Assembly (NCBI RefSeq): GCF_003265345.1
Contig: NZ_QFWW01000004.1
Location: 155,846-219,845, forward strand
From: Lentzea terrae
GTDB lineage: Bacteria; Actinomycetota; Actinomycetes; Mycobacteriales; Pseudonocardiaceae
Length of the DNA stretch: 64,000 nucleotides
Reading direction: 5' to 3'
The notes beneath the pieces are model-generated. The model searched no databases, was not told the DNA's origin, and saw only the letters and a program-made list of their open reading frames with translations. A program made the position numbers and the translations under genes. Below are positions 1-7,195 of the stretch, piece after piece; the stretch's first letter is position 1, and the number at the start of each line of letters is the position of its first letter.

Positions 1-477
1 GAACCGCCGCCCACCTCGACCCGCCCGTCCCAGGACGTCGTCGCGTTGCGTCAGCAGGCACAGCTGCGGCCGTGCGTCCCAGGGGGCGAAGGCGGCGTGG
101 ACGTGACCTGCCTCGGCGACGGCACCCGGACGGCCCTCGCGCTGAAGGGGCCGCTCCTGATCAACTTCTGGGCGACCTGGTGCCAGCCGTGCCAGGAGGA
201 GCTGCCCGTGCTCGAAACGTATGCGAAGCAACCAGGTGCGGTCCCGGTCGTCCCAGTTCTTGTGGACAGCAGGGAAGCCGACGGCCTGGAGCTGCTCGCG
301 CGGCTCGGCGTGCGGCTGCCCTCGGTCTACGACAGCTCGGACGAGCTGCGCAAGCGCGTCAAGGCGCCGATAACGCTGCCCGCTACGTACTACGTGGCAG
401 CGGACGGTTTGGTCCGGCGGATCACGGATCCGCCGGTCTTCACGGCGCCGGAGCAGGTGGAGAAGGCGGTTCGATGA
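1..477 (+). CDS. TlpA/ResA-like thioredoxin-fold protein, 5' partial
   Basis: Thiol-disulfide exchange protein of the TlpA/ResA type. The frame is open to the left edge, so the N-terminus, where a signal peptide or membrane anchor would be expected, is missing. A TTG at 46 is the first possible start in the window but is unlikely to be the real one. The motif FWATWCQPCQEE holds the redox-active WCxxC, followed by a cis-Pro region (ITLPATYYV) typical of thioredoxin folds. Its stop overlaps the start of the Nudix gene (ATGA). The order thioredoxin - Nudix - MarP protease matches Mycobacterium Rv3673c-Rv3672c-Rv3671c, which supports an exported thioredoxin working outside the membrane. The family is clear; the substrate is unknown. 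Confidence 0.85.
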   Translation, partial: EPPPTSTRPSQDVVALRQQAQLRPCVPGGEGGVDVTCLGDGTRTALALKGPLLINFWATWCQPCQEELPVLETYAKQPGAVPVVPVLVDSREADGLELLARLGVRLPSVYDSSDELRKRVKAPITLPATYYVAADGLVRRITDPPVFTAPEQVEKAVR

Positions 478-1133
478 CGGAGGCAACAGAGCCACCCGAC
501 TGGATGCAGCGCCTGGCCAAGGCCACCGAGACGATCGACGCTCGATCGTTCATGCGGGACCCGCGGGCGCCGACGCGCGCCTACCGCGAGGCGGCCGTGC
601 TGATGTTGTTCGGCGAGGACGAGGTCCACGGGCCGGACGTGTTGTTGCTGCGTCGCGCGGACACCCTGGGCTCGCATCCCGGCCAGGTCGCGTTCCCCGG
701 CGGGGCGTCCGACCCGACCGACGACGGACCCGTCGCCACCGCATTACGCGAGGCTTACGAGGAGACCGGTGTACTTGCGTCAGGAGTGAGACCGCTCGCC
801 CTGTTGCCGGAGCTGTACGTGCCGGTGTCGGGGTTCGTGGTCACACCCGTGCTCGCCTACTGGGAACAGCCGAGCCCCGTCGCACCTGTCGACCCGGCGG
901 AGACCGCCGCCGTCGCACGGGTGCCGGTCGCGCACCTCGCCGATCCTGCGAACCGGTTCCGGGTGCGCCACCCTGCGGGTTACGTCGGAGCGGCCTTCTC
1001 CGCGCCGGGCATGCTGGTGTGGGGCTTCACCGCGGGGTTGATCAACGGCCTGATCGCACTCGGCGGCTGGGAACAGCCGTGGGATGCGACCGATGTGCGT
1101 GACCTTGAACTAGCGTTGCGCGCTACACAGTGA
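474..1133 (+). CDS. Nudix hydrolase, CoA-pyrophosphatase (NudL) type
   Basis: 219 residues. Expected to cleave the diphosphate of coenzyme A or related nucleotides. It carries the CoA-Nudix signature: LLLRRADTLGSHPGQVAFPGG-like sequence (about residues 58-78) directly ahead of the Nudix box, which ends in TALREAYEETGVL with the metal-binding REAYEE core. The box has one extra residue compared with the generic Nudix spacing, as is usual in this subfamily. The ATG start at 474 overlaps the stop of the thioredoxin gene by four bases, which favours translational coupling and fixes the start. Homologue of Mycobacterium Rv3672c by motif and position. Substrate is inferred from the family. Confidence 0.85.
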   Translation: MTEATEPPDWMQRLAKATETIDARSFMRDPRAPTRAYREAAVLMLFGEDEVHGPDVLLLRRADTLGSHPGQVAFPGGASDPTDDGPVATALREAYEETGVLASGVRPLALLPELYVPVSGFVVTPVLAYWEQPSPVAPVDPAETAAVARVPVAHLADPANRFRVRHPAGYVGAAFSAPGMLVWGFTAGLINGLIALGGWEQPWDATDVRDLELALRATQ

Positions 1134-1148
1134 GGCGGAGGTTCTGGG

Positions 1149-2336
1149 TTGAACTGGGTTGACCTGCTGGTGCTGGGCCTTGCCGCGATAGCCGCGGTGT
1201 CCGGGGCCAGGCAAGGCATGGTCGTCGCGCTGCCCGCGTTCGTCGGTGTGCTCGTCGGCCTGATCCTCGGCACACAGATCGCGCCGCTGCTGGTGTCCCA
1301 GTTCGAGAACGTCGTGACCAAGGTCGTGTTCGCGGTCGGCATCGTCGTGCTGCTCGTGGCGCTGGGCGAGACGATCGGCGTCTACATCGGCCGGACGATC
1401 AAGGCGCGGGTCAACGCGTCGCCGTTGAAGGGCGCGGACAACGCGCTGGGTGCGATCGTGCAGGGCCTGGTCGTCTTCATCGTGGCGTGGATGATCGCGC
1501 TCCCACTGACCTCGGTCGTCGGCCTGCCGGATCTGTCCAAGTCGCTGAATCAATCGGTGATCCTCGGCAAGGTCAACGACACCATGCCGCAGGCCGCCAG
1601 GGTGCTGTCGAACGACCTGCAGAAGCTCTTCGACGTCTCGGGCTTCCCGGCGGCGATGGACCCGTTCAACCGCACGCCGCTCAAGGCGGTCGAGCCGCCG
1701 GACGGCAACCTCGCGAACTCCCCGGTGCAGCAGCGGCTGAAGTCCTCCGTGCTGAAGATCCGCGGCCGTGCGCCGTCGTGCTCGCGCGCCCTGGAAGGCA
1801 CCGGGTTCGTGATCGCGCCGGAACGCGTCATGACCAACGCGCACGTCGTCGCCGGCACCAACGAGGTGACGGTCGAGGTCGGTCGCGGCCAGTTCGACGC
1901 GACCGTCGTCGCCTACGACCCGCGCATCGACATCGCCGTGCTCGCCGTGCCGGACCTGGAGGCCACGCCGTTGCAGTTCCGCACCGACGCGGTGCAGCCG
2001 GGCGAGGACGGCATCGTGCTCGGCTACCCGCTGGACGGCCCGTACAAGGCTTCCCCTGCCCGTGTCCGCGAGCGGATCGAGCTGCTGCGCGGGCCGGACA
2101 TCTACGACGCCCAGACGGTGACGCGCGATGTCTACACGGTTCGCGCCGAGGTCCGGTCCGGCAACTCCGGTGGCCCGCTGGTCGACCCGAGCGGCCGCGT
2201 GATGGGCGTGGTCTTCGGTGCCGCCGTCGACGATCCGGAGACGGGCTTCGTGCTCACGGCCCAACAGGTGCAGTCGATGGCGCAGAAGGCGCCGACGCTG
2301 ACCAGACGCGCCTCTACGCAGGGGTGTGCCTCGTAG
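1149..2336 (+). CDS. marP: MarP-like membrane-anchored periplasmic serine protease
   Basis: 395 residues. The N-terminal third (about 1-170) is a CvpA-like domain with about four hydrophobic segments; the rest is a trypsin-like protease domain. The catalytic triad is visible: His232 in TNAHVVAG, Asp261 in DPRIDIAVL and Ser340 in RSGNSGGPLV, each three residues before the published MarP positions (235/264/343). Mycobacterial MarP (Rv3671c) is needed for acid and oxidative stress resistance and cleaves the peptidoglycan hydrolase RipA; that role is inferred here from homology. Start is TTG at 1149 after GGAGG (1137-1141). The gene lies 15 bases after the Nudix stop, likely in one operon. It runs 23 bases into the end of the convergent TetR gene. 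Confidence 0.9.
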   Translation: MNWVDLLVLGLAAIAAVSGARQGMVVALPAFVGVLVGLILGTQIAPLLVSQFENVVTKVVFAVGIVVLLVALGETIGVYIGRTIKARVNASPLKGADNALGAIVQGLVVFIVAWMIALPLTSVVGLPDLSKSLNQSVILGKVNDTMPQAARVLSNDLQKLFDVSGFPAAMDPFNRTPLKAVEPPDGNLANSPVQQRLKSSVLKIRGRAPSCSRALEGTGFVIAPERVMTNAHVVAGTNEVTVEVGRGQFDATVVAYDPRIDIAVLAVPDLEATPLQFRTDAVQPGEDGIVLGYPLDGPYKASPARVRERIELLRGPDIYDAQTVTRDVYTVRAEVRSGNSGGPLVDPSGRVMGVVFGAAVDDPETGFVLTAQQVQSMAQKAPTLTRRASTQGCAS

Positions 2337-3024
2337 CGATACCGTCGAGCACGTAGCTCAGGCCGATGTCGAACAACGGCCCGGCGCTCGTGTGCTCTGC
2401 CTCGTACATGACCTTGGCGAGCGTCGGAAACCTCCCAGTGGCCAGCATCCGCTGCATGTAGGGGCCGGACGCCGCCTGCCACTGCTCCTCGGTCATACCG
2501 CTGGCCTGCTCCTCGCGGGCCTCGGTGATCTCGTTGCGGACCGCGCCGTGGACGAACGCCATCACCGCGCTGACCGCGCCGAGCACGTGGTCGATGGTCG
2601 GGAACTCGGGCTTGCCGTCGAGGGTCGCCAGCGTCGCCTCGATGTACGTCAGCGAGTTCGGGCCGCGGTGCGGGCGGCCGCCGAGGAGGTCGACGAACCA
2701 CGGGTGCCGCTTCGCCGCCGTGCGCATGCTGTGGGCGATCCGGGTGAGGGCGGCACGCCACTCGGTGCCGGGCTCGGGAAGCGCGATCTCTCCGTAGACG
2801 TCGTCGACCATGAGGTCGAGCAACTCGTCCTTGGTCTCGATGTAGCCGTAGAGGCGCATCGGACCGGCGTTCAGCGCGGCGGCGACCTTGCGCAACGACA
2901 CCTCGTCGAGCCCACCCTCGTCGGCAAGCCTGATCGCGGCGCTCACGATCAAATCCCTGCTCAACGGGGTCGGTGACGGCCTGCTGGGCGGCTCTGGGCG
3001 GTCCCACACGAGTTCGTTCGACAT
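2314..3024 (-). CDS. TetR/AcrR-family repressor
   Basis: 236 residues from ATG at 3024 (TTG at 3036 is an alternative). The N-terminal helix-turn-helix includes VSLRKVAAALNAGPMRLYGY (about residues 38-57), followed by the YIETKDELLDLMVDD linker usual in TetR proteins with a tetracycline-repressor-like ligand domain. The gene is divergent from an FAD monooxygenase, and the 69-base gap holds three tandem palindromes (3034-3083). It is therefore likely a self-repressing regulator of the monooxygenase that responds to the aromatic substrate. Ligand unknown. Its 3' end overlaps marP by 23 bases. Confidence 0.88.
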   Translation of the reverse strand: MSNELVWDRPEPPSRPSPTPLSRDLIVSAAIRLADEGGLDEVSLRKVAAALNAGPMRLYGYIETKDELLDLMVDDVYGEIALPEPGTEWRAALTRIAHSMRTAAKRHPWFVDLLGGRPHRGPNSLTYIEATLATLDGKPEFPTIDHVLGAVSAVMAFVHGAVRNEITEAREEQASGMTEEQWQAASGPYMQRMLATGRFPTLAKVMYEAEHTSAGPLFDIGLSYVLDGIATRHTPA

Positions 3025-3033
3025 CGAGCTGGA

Positions 3034-3083
3034 CAATACAACGTCTCGTGGCGATACAGTGTATTGAACGATACGGCGTATCG
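3034..3083. promoter_or_regulatory. Three tandem TetR operator-like palindromes
   Basis: Three 15-base elements with 6-base arms and a 3-base centre lie at 3034-3048 (CAATAC-AAC-GTCTCG), 3052-3066 (CGATAC-AGT-GTATTG) and 3069-3083 (CGATAC-GGC-GTATCG). The third is a perfect dyad; the others have one mismatch each. They lie 17-18 bases apart between the divergent TetR and monooxygenase starts, and the last abuts the GAGGAG ribosome site of the monooxygenase. Binding by the neighbouring TetR protein is inferred. Confidence 0.65.
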
Positions 3084-3093
3084 AGGAGATGAG

Positions 3094-4578
3094 ATGAAGA
3101 CTTCGGTGTTGATCGTCGGGGGAGGGCTGGCGGGCACGTCGGCCGCGTTGTTCCTGGCCTGGCGCGGGGTGGACGTGACGTTGGTCGAGAAGCATCCGGG
3201 CAGCTCACCGCACCCGCGAGCGGTCGGCTTCACGGCGCGGACCGGCGAGTTGCTGCGCGCTCTCGGTCTTACCGCGGAGTTGCCGCCGAGCAAGGTGGCG
3301 AAGGGCTTCGGCGTCCGGCGGGTCCGGGTCGAGAGCCTGGTCGGGGAGCGGTTCGAGGAGACCTTCTGGTCGCCGCCCGCGGAGGTGTCGGAGATCGAGT
3401 ACTCGCCCAGCACGGGCGTGGCGCTGGCCCAGGACCGGATGGAGCCGATCCTGCGGGACAAGGCCCGTGAGCTCGGCGCGGACATCCGGATGAGCACCCG
3501 GATGCTGGAGTTCTCCCAGGACGACGAGGGCGTCACGGCGATCGTGCGGGGTGACGGCGAGCCGTACGAGATCCGGGCGGACTACCTCATCGCGGCGGAC
3601 GGGCATCGCAGCCCGATCCGGGAGGCGCTCGGCATCACCCGCAGCGGCCGCGGCTACATGCACACCTCGCGCAGCGTGCTGTTCCGCGCACCGTTGGAGG
3701 AGTACCTGAAGGACGGGATCGGTCAGTTCATCGTCGACGGCGTCGGCTTCCTGACCACGTACGGCGACGGCCGCTGGGTCCTGATGCTCGAAGATCGCGA
3801 GTACACCGAGGCCGAGCTGGTGCAGCAGATTCACCGGGCGATCGGCCGCGACGACCTCGATGTCGAGATCATCACCACCGGCCGCTGGACGATCAGCGCG
3901 GCGGTCGCGGACCAGTTCTCGAAAGGCCGGATCTTCCTGGCCGGCGACTCCGCGCACACGTTGCCGCCGAGCCGCGGCGGGTTCGGGGCGAACGTCGGCA
4001 TCGAGGACGCGCACAACCTCGCGTGGAAGCTGGCCGCCGTGCTGACCGGCGAGTCACGTCCGTCCCTCTTGGACACCTACGACGCGGAACGGCGGCCGGT
4101 CGCGCTCCTGTGCCACCAGCAGATCTTCGCGCGCAACGACGGCCACAACCGCGACGGCGAACCGGAGGACGCGCCGTTGATCGACAACAACGCGATGCAC
4201 TACGGCGTGCTCTACCGGTCGCACGCGGTGCTCGGCGCAGGCTCGGAACTGCCGCCGGCCCAACTCCCCGAGCAGTGGCACGGCCAGCCGGGCACGCGGG
4301 CTCCGCACGTCTGGATCGAGCCGGGGAAGTCCACTTTGGACCTGTTTCAGCGCAGCTGGGTGCTCGTCGCGGACCACCCGCAGTGGGAGGAAGCCGCTCA
4401 ACAAGCCGGTGTCCAGTACGAACGCGTCGACCAGTTGGACGTGTTCGGACTGTCCGAAAAGGGCGCTTCGCTGGTGCGGCCCGACGGCTACGTCGCCTGG
4501 CGCTCGGTGGACCTGCCGGATGACCCGGCCGGCACCTTGCAGGCCGCGTTCAGGACGTCTTCTGCAGGAACTCGGTGA
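3094..4578 (+). CDS. FAD-dependent aromatic monooxygenase (PHBH/Rox-like)
   Basis: 494 residues. Class A flavoprotein hydroxylase: FAD-binding GGGLAGTSAALFLAWRGVDV near the N-terminus, and the second FAD motif GRIFLAGDSAHTLPPSRGG with the conserved GD at about residue 280. Length and the C-terminal thioredoxin-like extension fit hydroxylases of polyketides, phenols or rifamycin. ATG at 3094 is chosen over an upstream TTG (3064) because GAGGAG at 3083-3088 gives correct spacing and the N-terminus MKTSVLIVGG is usual. Divergent from a TetR gene across tandem operators, so probably induced by its own substrate. The 3' end overlaps the convergent hydrolase gene by 29 bases. Substrate not known. 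Confidence 0.9.
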   Translation: MKTSVLIVGGGLAGTSAALFLAWRGVDVTLVEKHPGSSPHPRAVGFTARTGELLRALGLTAELPPSKVAKGFGVRRVRVESLVGERFEETFWSPPAEVSEIEYSPSTGVALAQDRMEPILRDKARELGADIRMSTRMLEFSQDDEGVTAIVRGDGEPYEIRADYLIAADGHRSPIREALGITRSGRGYMHTSRSVLFRAPLEEYLKDGIGQFIVDGVGFLTTYGDGRWVLMLEDREYTEAELVQQIHRAIGRDDLDVEIITTGRWTISAAVADQFSKGRIFLAGDSAHTLPPSRGGFGANVGIEDAHNLAWKLAAVLTGESRPSLLDTYDAERRPVALLCHQQIFARNDGHNRDGEPEDAPLIDNNAMHYGVLYRSHAVLGAGSELPPAQLPEQWHGQPGTRAPHVWIEPGKSTLDLFQRSWVLVADHPQWEEAAQQAGVQYERVDQLDVFGLSEKGASLVRPDGYVAWRSVDLPDDPAGTLQAAFRTSSAGTR

Positions 4579-5443
4579 TCAGCCTGCTCGTGGTGTGCGA
4601 CGCCTCCTGGTTCGGGAAGTGCCCCACCTCGGGCAGGCACCGGAACTCCGACCCCGGCCCGAGCCACGGCCGCGAGTCGCGGGCGGACGACTCCAGGGTG
4701 ATCGGGTCCAGCGCGCCGTGGATCTGCAGCACCGGCACCTGCATCGGTTTGTCGACGGCCTCGGTGAACCGGCGGCCGTCGCTGCGGATCTGCGAGCGCA
4801 CCGCCCAGCGGTAGTACTCCATGGCGCTGTGCGCGACGCCCGGCACCATCATCGCCTGTCGGCAGCGGCGGATCACCTCGTCGAACTCGGGCGCCGACCG
4901 CCACTTCTGGCCGGACCACGCCGACAGCAGCCGGGCGACCTGCATCGCGTTCTGACCGGTCAGCCAGCGTTCGGGGTAGATCGGCAGCTGGAAGCGCAGC
5001 ACGTGCGAGTTGACGCGGGGATGCCTGCGGAACGCCCGGCGCATCGCCAGCGGGTGCGGTGCGGCCAGCACCGAGATCGACGAGACCAGGCGCGGGTGGA
5101 TCGCACCGACGGTCCAGGCCGTGGCGCCGCCCCACGCGTGACCCACCAGGTGTGCGCGTTGGGCGCCGAGCGCCTTGATCAGCCCGGCGATGTCACCGGC
5201 GAGCGTGAAGCCGTCGTAGCCGCGCGGTGGTTTGTCCGAGTCGCCGTACCCGCGCAGGTCGACCGCCACCGCGCGGTAACCGGCCTCGGCCAGTGCGGTC
5301 AGCTGGTGCCGCCACGACCACCAGAACTCGGGGAAGCCGTGCAGGAGCAGCACGAGCGGTCCCTCGCCGAGCTCGGCGACGTGCAGGCGGATGCCGTTGG
5401 CCGAGACGTCGCGGTGCGTCCAGGGACCCGCGACCCGCACCAC
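4550..5443 (-). CDS. Alpha/beta hydrolase, epoxide-hydrolase (EphE) type
   Basis: 297 residues from GTG 5443 (GTG 5440 also possible). Alpha/beta hydrolase fold with the oxyanion motif LLLHGFPEFWWSWRHQ, the nucleophile elbow GHAWGGATAW with Asp replaced by Trp at the usual nucleophile place (G-H-x-W-G-G; the W/D ambiguity needs an alignment), an acidic residue in HGALDPI and a late histidine in EVGHFPNQE. Position after the holin-like membrane protein matches Mycobacterium Rv3670 (EphE). It starts about 20 bases after the preceding stop, so it is co-transcribed with nhaA and the membrane protein. Whether it acts on epoxides is uncertain because the nucleophile differs. Confidence 0.75.
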   Translation of the reverse strand: MVRVAGPWTHRDVSANGIRLHVAELGEGPLVLLLHGFPEFWWSWRHQLTALAEAGYRAVAVDLRGYGDSDKPPRGYDGFTLAGDIAGLIKALGAQRAHLVGHAWGGATAWTVGAIHPRLVSSISVLAAPHPLAMRRAFRRHPRVNSHVLRFQLPIYPERWLTGQNAMQVARLLSAWSGQKWRSAPEFDEVIRRCRQAMMVPGVAHSAMEYYRWAVRSQIRSDGRRFTEAVDKPMQVPVLQIHGALDPITLESSARDSRPWLGPGSEFRCLPEVGHFPNQEASHTTSRLITEFLQKTS

Positions 5444-5463
5444 CGACGGGTCGGGTTTGCGGC

Positions 5464-5904
5464 TCAGTGGTCGTCGCCCCTGCGAGTCAGGGCCGCGACC
5501 GTGTCCCTCGCGGCCGCGATCGACTTCTCCGGCGCCCTGATCTTGCGCACCTTGCGGTAGCCGAGCAGCGCGCAGAGGACGGCGGTCAGGAACATGACCA
5601 CGAACACCAGGAGGAAGCCGCCCCACGTGTGCCAGCCGAACCACTGGGCGAACCCGTACCCGAGGAACATGAAGAAGAAGAACAGGCTGAAGCACAACAC
5701 CGTCAGCGCGACGATGAAGAAGACGCTGCCCTTCACGCCCTTCTTGATCTCGGCGGCGATCTCGCCCTTGGCGAGCTCGACCTCTGCTCTGACCAGAGTC
5801 GACATGTGCGAGGTCGCGTCACGGACGAGACCGCCGATCGACGCCTCGGCCGTCGGGTCGTCTGCGGTCAGCGGAATCGACGCGATGTGCTCCCTGGTGG
5901 TCAC
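5464..5904 (-). CDS. Phage-holin-3_6-type membrane protein
   Basis: 146 residues. An amphipathic N-terminal region (EASIGGLVRDATSHMSTLVR, then AEVELAKGEIAAEIKK) is followed by two transmembrane segments rich in Phe and Leu (about 60-85 and 92-112) and a basic C-terminal tail. This is the architecture of the actinobacterial phage_holin_3_6 family; the Mycobacterium homologue in the same place is Rv3669. Function is not established. GTG start at 5904 overlaps the nhaA stop by four bases (GTGA), which ties it to the nhaA operon. Confidence 0.8.
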   Translation of the reverse strand: MTTREHIASIPLTADDPTAEASIGGLVRDATSHMSTLVRAEVELAKGEIAAEIKKGVKGSVFFIVALTVLCFSLFFFFMFLGYGFAQWFGWHTWGGFLLVFVVMFLTAVLCALLGYRKVRKIRAPEKSIAAARDTVAALTRRGDDH

Positions 5905-7067
5905 CCGGACATGGTGCCATGCGCCCGGCTGCGACGAATGAGCAACACCGCGGCGAGCAGCGACGCGATCATCGAGGCGAGCAGAACGGCGGCCTTCGCG
6001 GTCTCGGGCTCCTCGAGGGACAGCTCGGCGATCAACAGGCTGACCGTGAACCCGACCCCGCCGAGCACCGCCACCGCCACGATGTCCCGCGGCCCCGCAC
6101 CCGACGGCCAGACCGCGGCCTTGAACCACACCGCGAGTGCCGACGCCCCGACGATCCCGATCACCTTGCCCACGACGAGCCCGACGATCACACCGATGGC
6201 GATCTTGTCCGCGAAGAGCTTCCCGAGGGCCTCGGCGCCCACCGGCACACCCGCCGCGAACAGCGCGAACACCGGCACGGCCACGCCGGCCGACCACGGC
6301 TGCAGCCGGTGTTCGAGCCTGATCGCGGGCGCCTCCTGCTCGTACGGGTCGCGCCTCACCCGCGTCAGCAACGCCAGCGCGACGCCGGCGATCGTCGCGT
6401 GGATGCCCGACTCGTGCATGAACCACCACGTGGCCAACGCGATCGGCACGTAGAGGAACGGCGAGGTGATCCTCTTGTGCTGCAGGAACCAGTACAGCGC
6501 CAGCAGCAGCACGACCGCGCCCGCCGCGAGCAGGTTGAACTTCGCCGTGAACAAGACCGCGATCACGATGATCGCGCCCAGGTCGTCGACCACGGCCAGC
6601 GACAGCAGGAAGACCCGCAGGCTCGACGGCAGCCCGGACGCGGTCAGTGCCAGCACGCCGAGCGCGAACGCGATGTCCGTCGCGACCGGAATCGCCCACG
6701 CCTTCTCGATCCCCGGCTGTCCCCAGCCGATCGTCAACGCGATCAGGGCGGGCACGATCATGCCGCCGATCGCCGCGGCCACGGGCAGGATCGCGGCCTT
6801 GAACTCCGACAGCTCCCCGACGACGAGCTCGCGCTTGAGCTCGAGCCCGGCGACGAAGAAGAAGAGCGCCAGCAACCCGTCCGTGGCCCACTCACCGACG
6901 GACAGCGGTCCAGCGTGGAGGTCCCGTAGTCCGAAGTAGGCGGGAGCCCACGGCGAGTTGGCCCACAACAACGCAATGGCCGTTGCTCCGAGCAGCACAT
7001 AGCCACCGACGGTTTCCGTGCGGAGGTAACGGGCGAACTCGGCGACAACGGCCTTCTTGCGCGACAA
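5901..7067 (-). CDS. nhaA: Na+/H+ antiporter NhaA
   Basis: 388 residues, usual family length, about 11-12 membrane segments. Exports Na+ in exchange for protons at alkaline pH or high salt. The three essential aspartates are present: Asp131 in PVATDIAFALG and Asp161-Asp162 in AVVDDLGAI, equivalent to Asp133, 163 and 164 of E. coli NhaA. VAGLELKREL and GGVGFTVSLLI are further family motifs. TTG at 7067 is the best start. It heads a three-gene minus-strand operon (nhaA, holin-like protein, hydrolase) joined by a 4-base overlap and a short gap. Confidence 0.95.
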   Translation of the reverse strand: MSRKKAVVAEFARYLRTETVGGYVLLGATAIALLWANSPWAPAYFGLRDLHAGPLSVGEWATDGLLALFFFVAGLELKRELVVGELSEFKAAILPVAAAIGGMIVPALIALTIGWGQPGIEKAWAIPVATDIAFALGVLALTASGLPSSLRVFLLSLAVVDDLGAIIVIAVLFTAKFNLLAAGAVVLLLALYWFLQHKRITSPFLYVPIALATWWFMHESGIHATIAGVALALLTRVRRDPYEQEAPAIRLEHRLQPWSAGVAVPVFALFAAGVPVGAEALGKLFADKIAIGVIVGLVVGKVIGIVGASALAVWFKAAVWPSGAGPRDIVAVAVLGGVGFTVSLLIAELSLEEPETAKAAVLLASMIASLLAAVLLIRRSRAHGTMSG

Positions 7068-7152
7068 CAGGGCTCCCGGGGCGGTCAGCAGGTACGACGA
7101 ATACTCGTGCCGACCAGACTTCCCGGCTCACCCTGATGGGATCTTAACGCGA

Positions 7153-7180
7153 ACGGGCGCCCTCCACCGAGGGCGCCCGT
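7153..7180 (-). terminator. Hairpin terminator after acs
   Basis: Perfect 12-bp stem, arms at 7153-7164 and 7169-7180 with a 4-base loop, 16 bases past the acs stop. It separates acs from nhaA. Flanking sequence has only a short T-rich stretch on the minus strand. Confidence 0.7.
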
Positions 7181-7195
7181 CACGGTTTGTGCAGA

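Noticed and set aside
4550-4578. Frameshift between the monooxygenase and hydrolase ends
   Set aside because: Both frames end normally; a 29-base convergent overlap fits the many short overlaps in this window.
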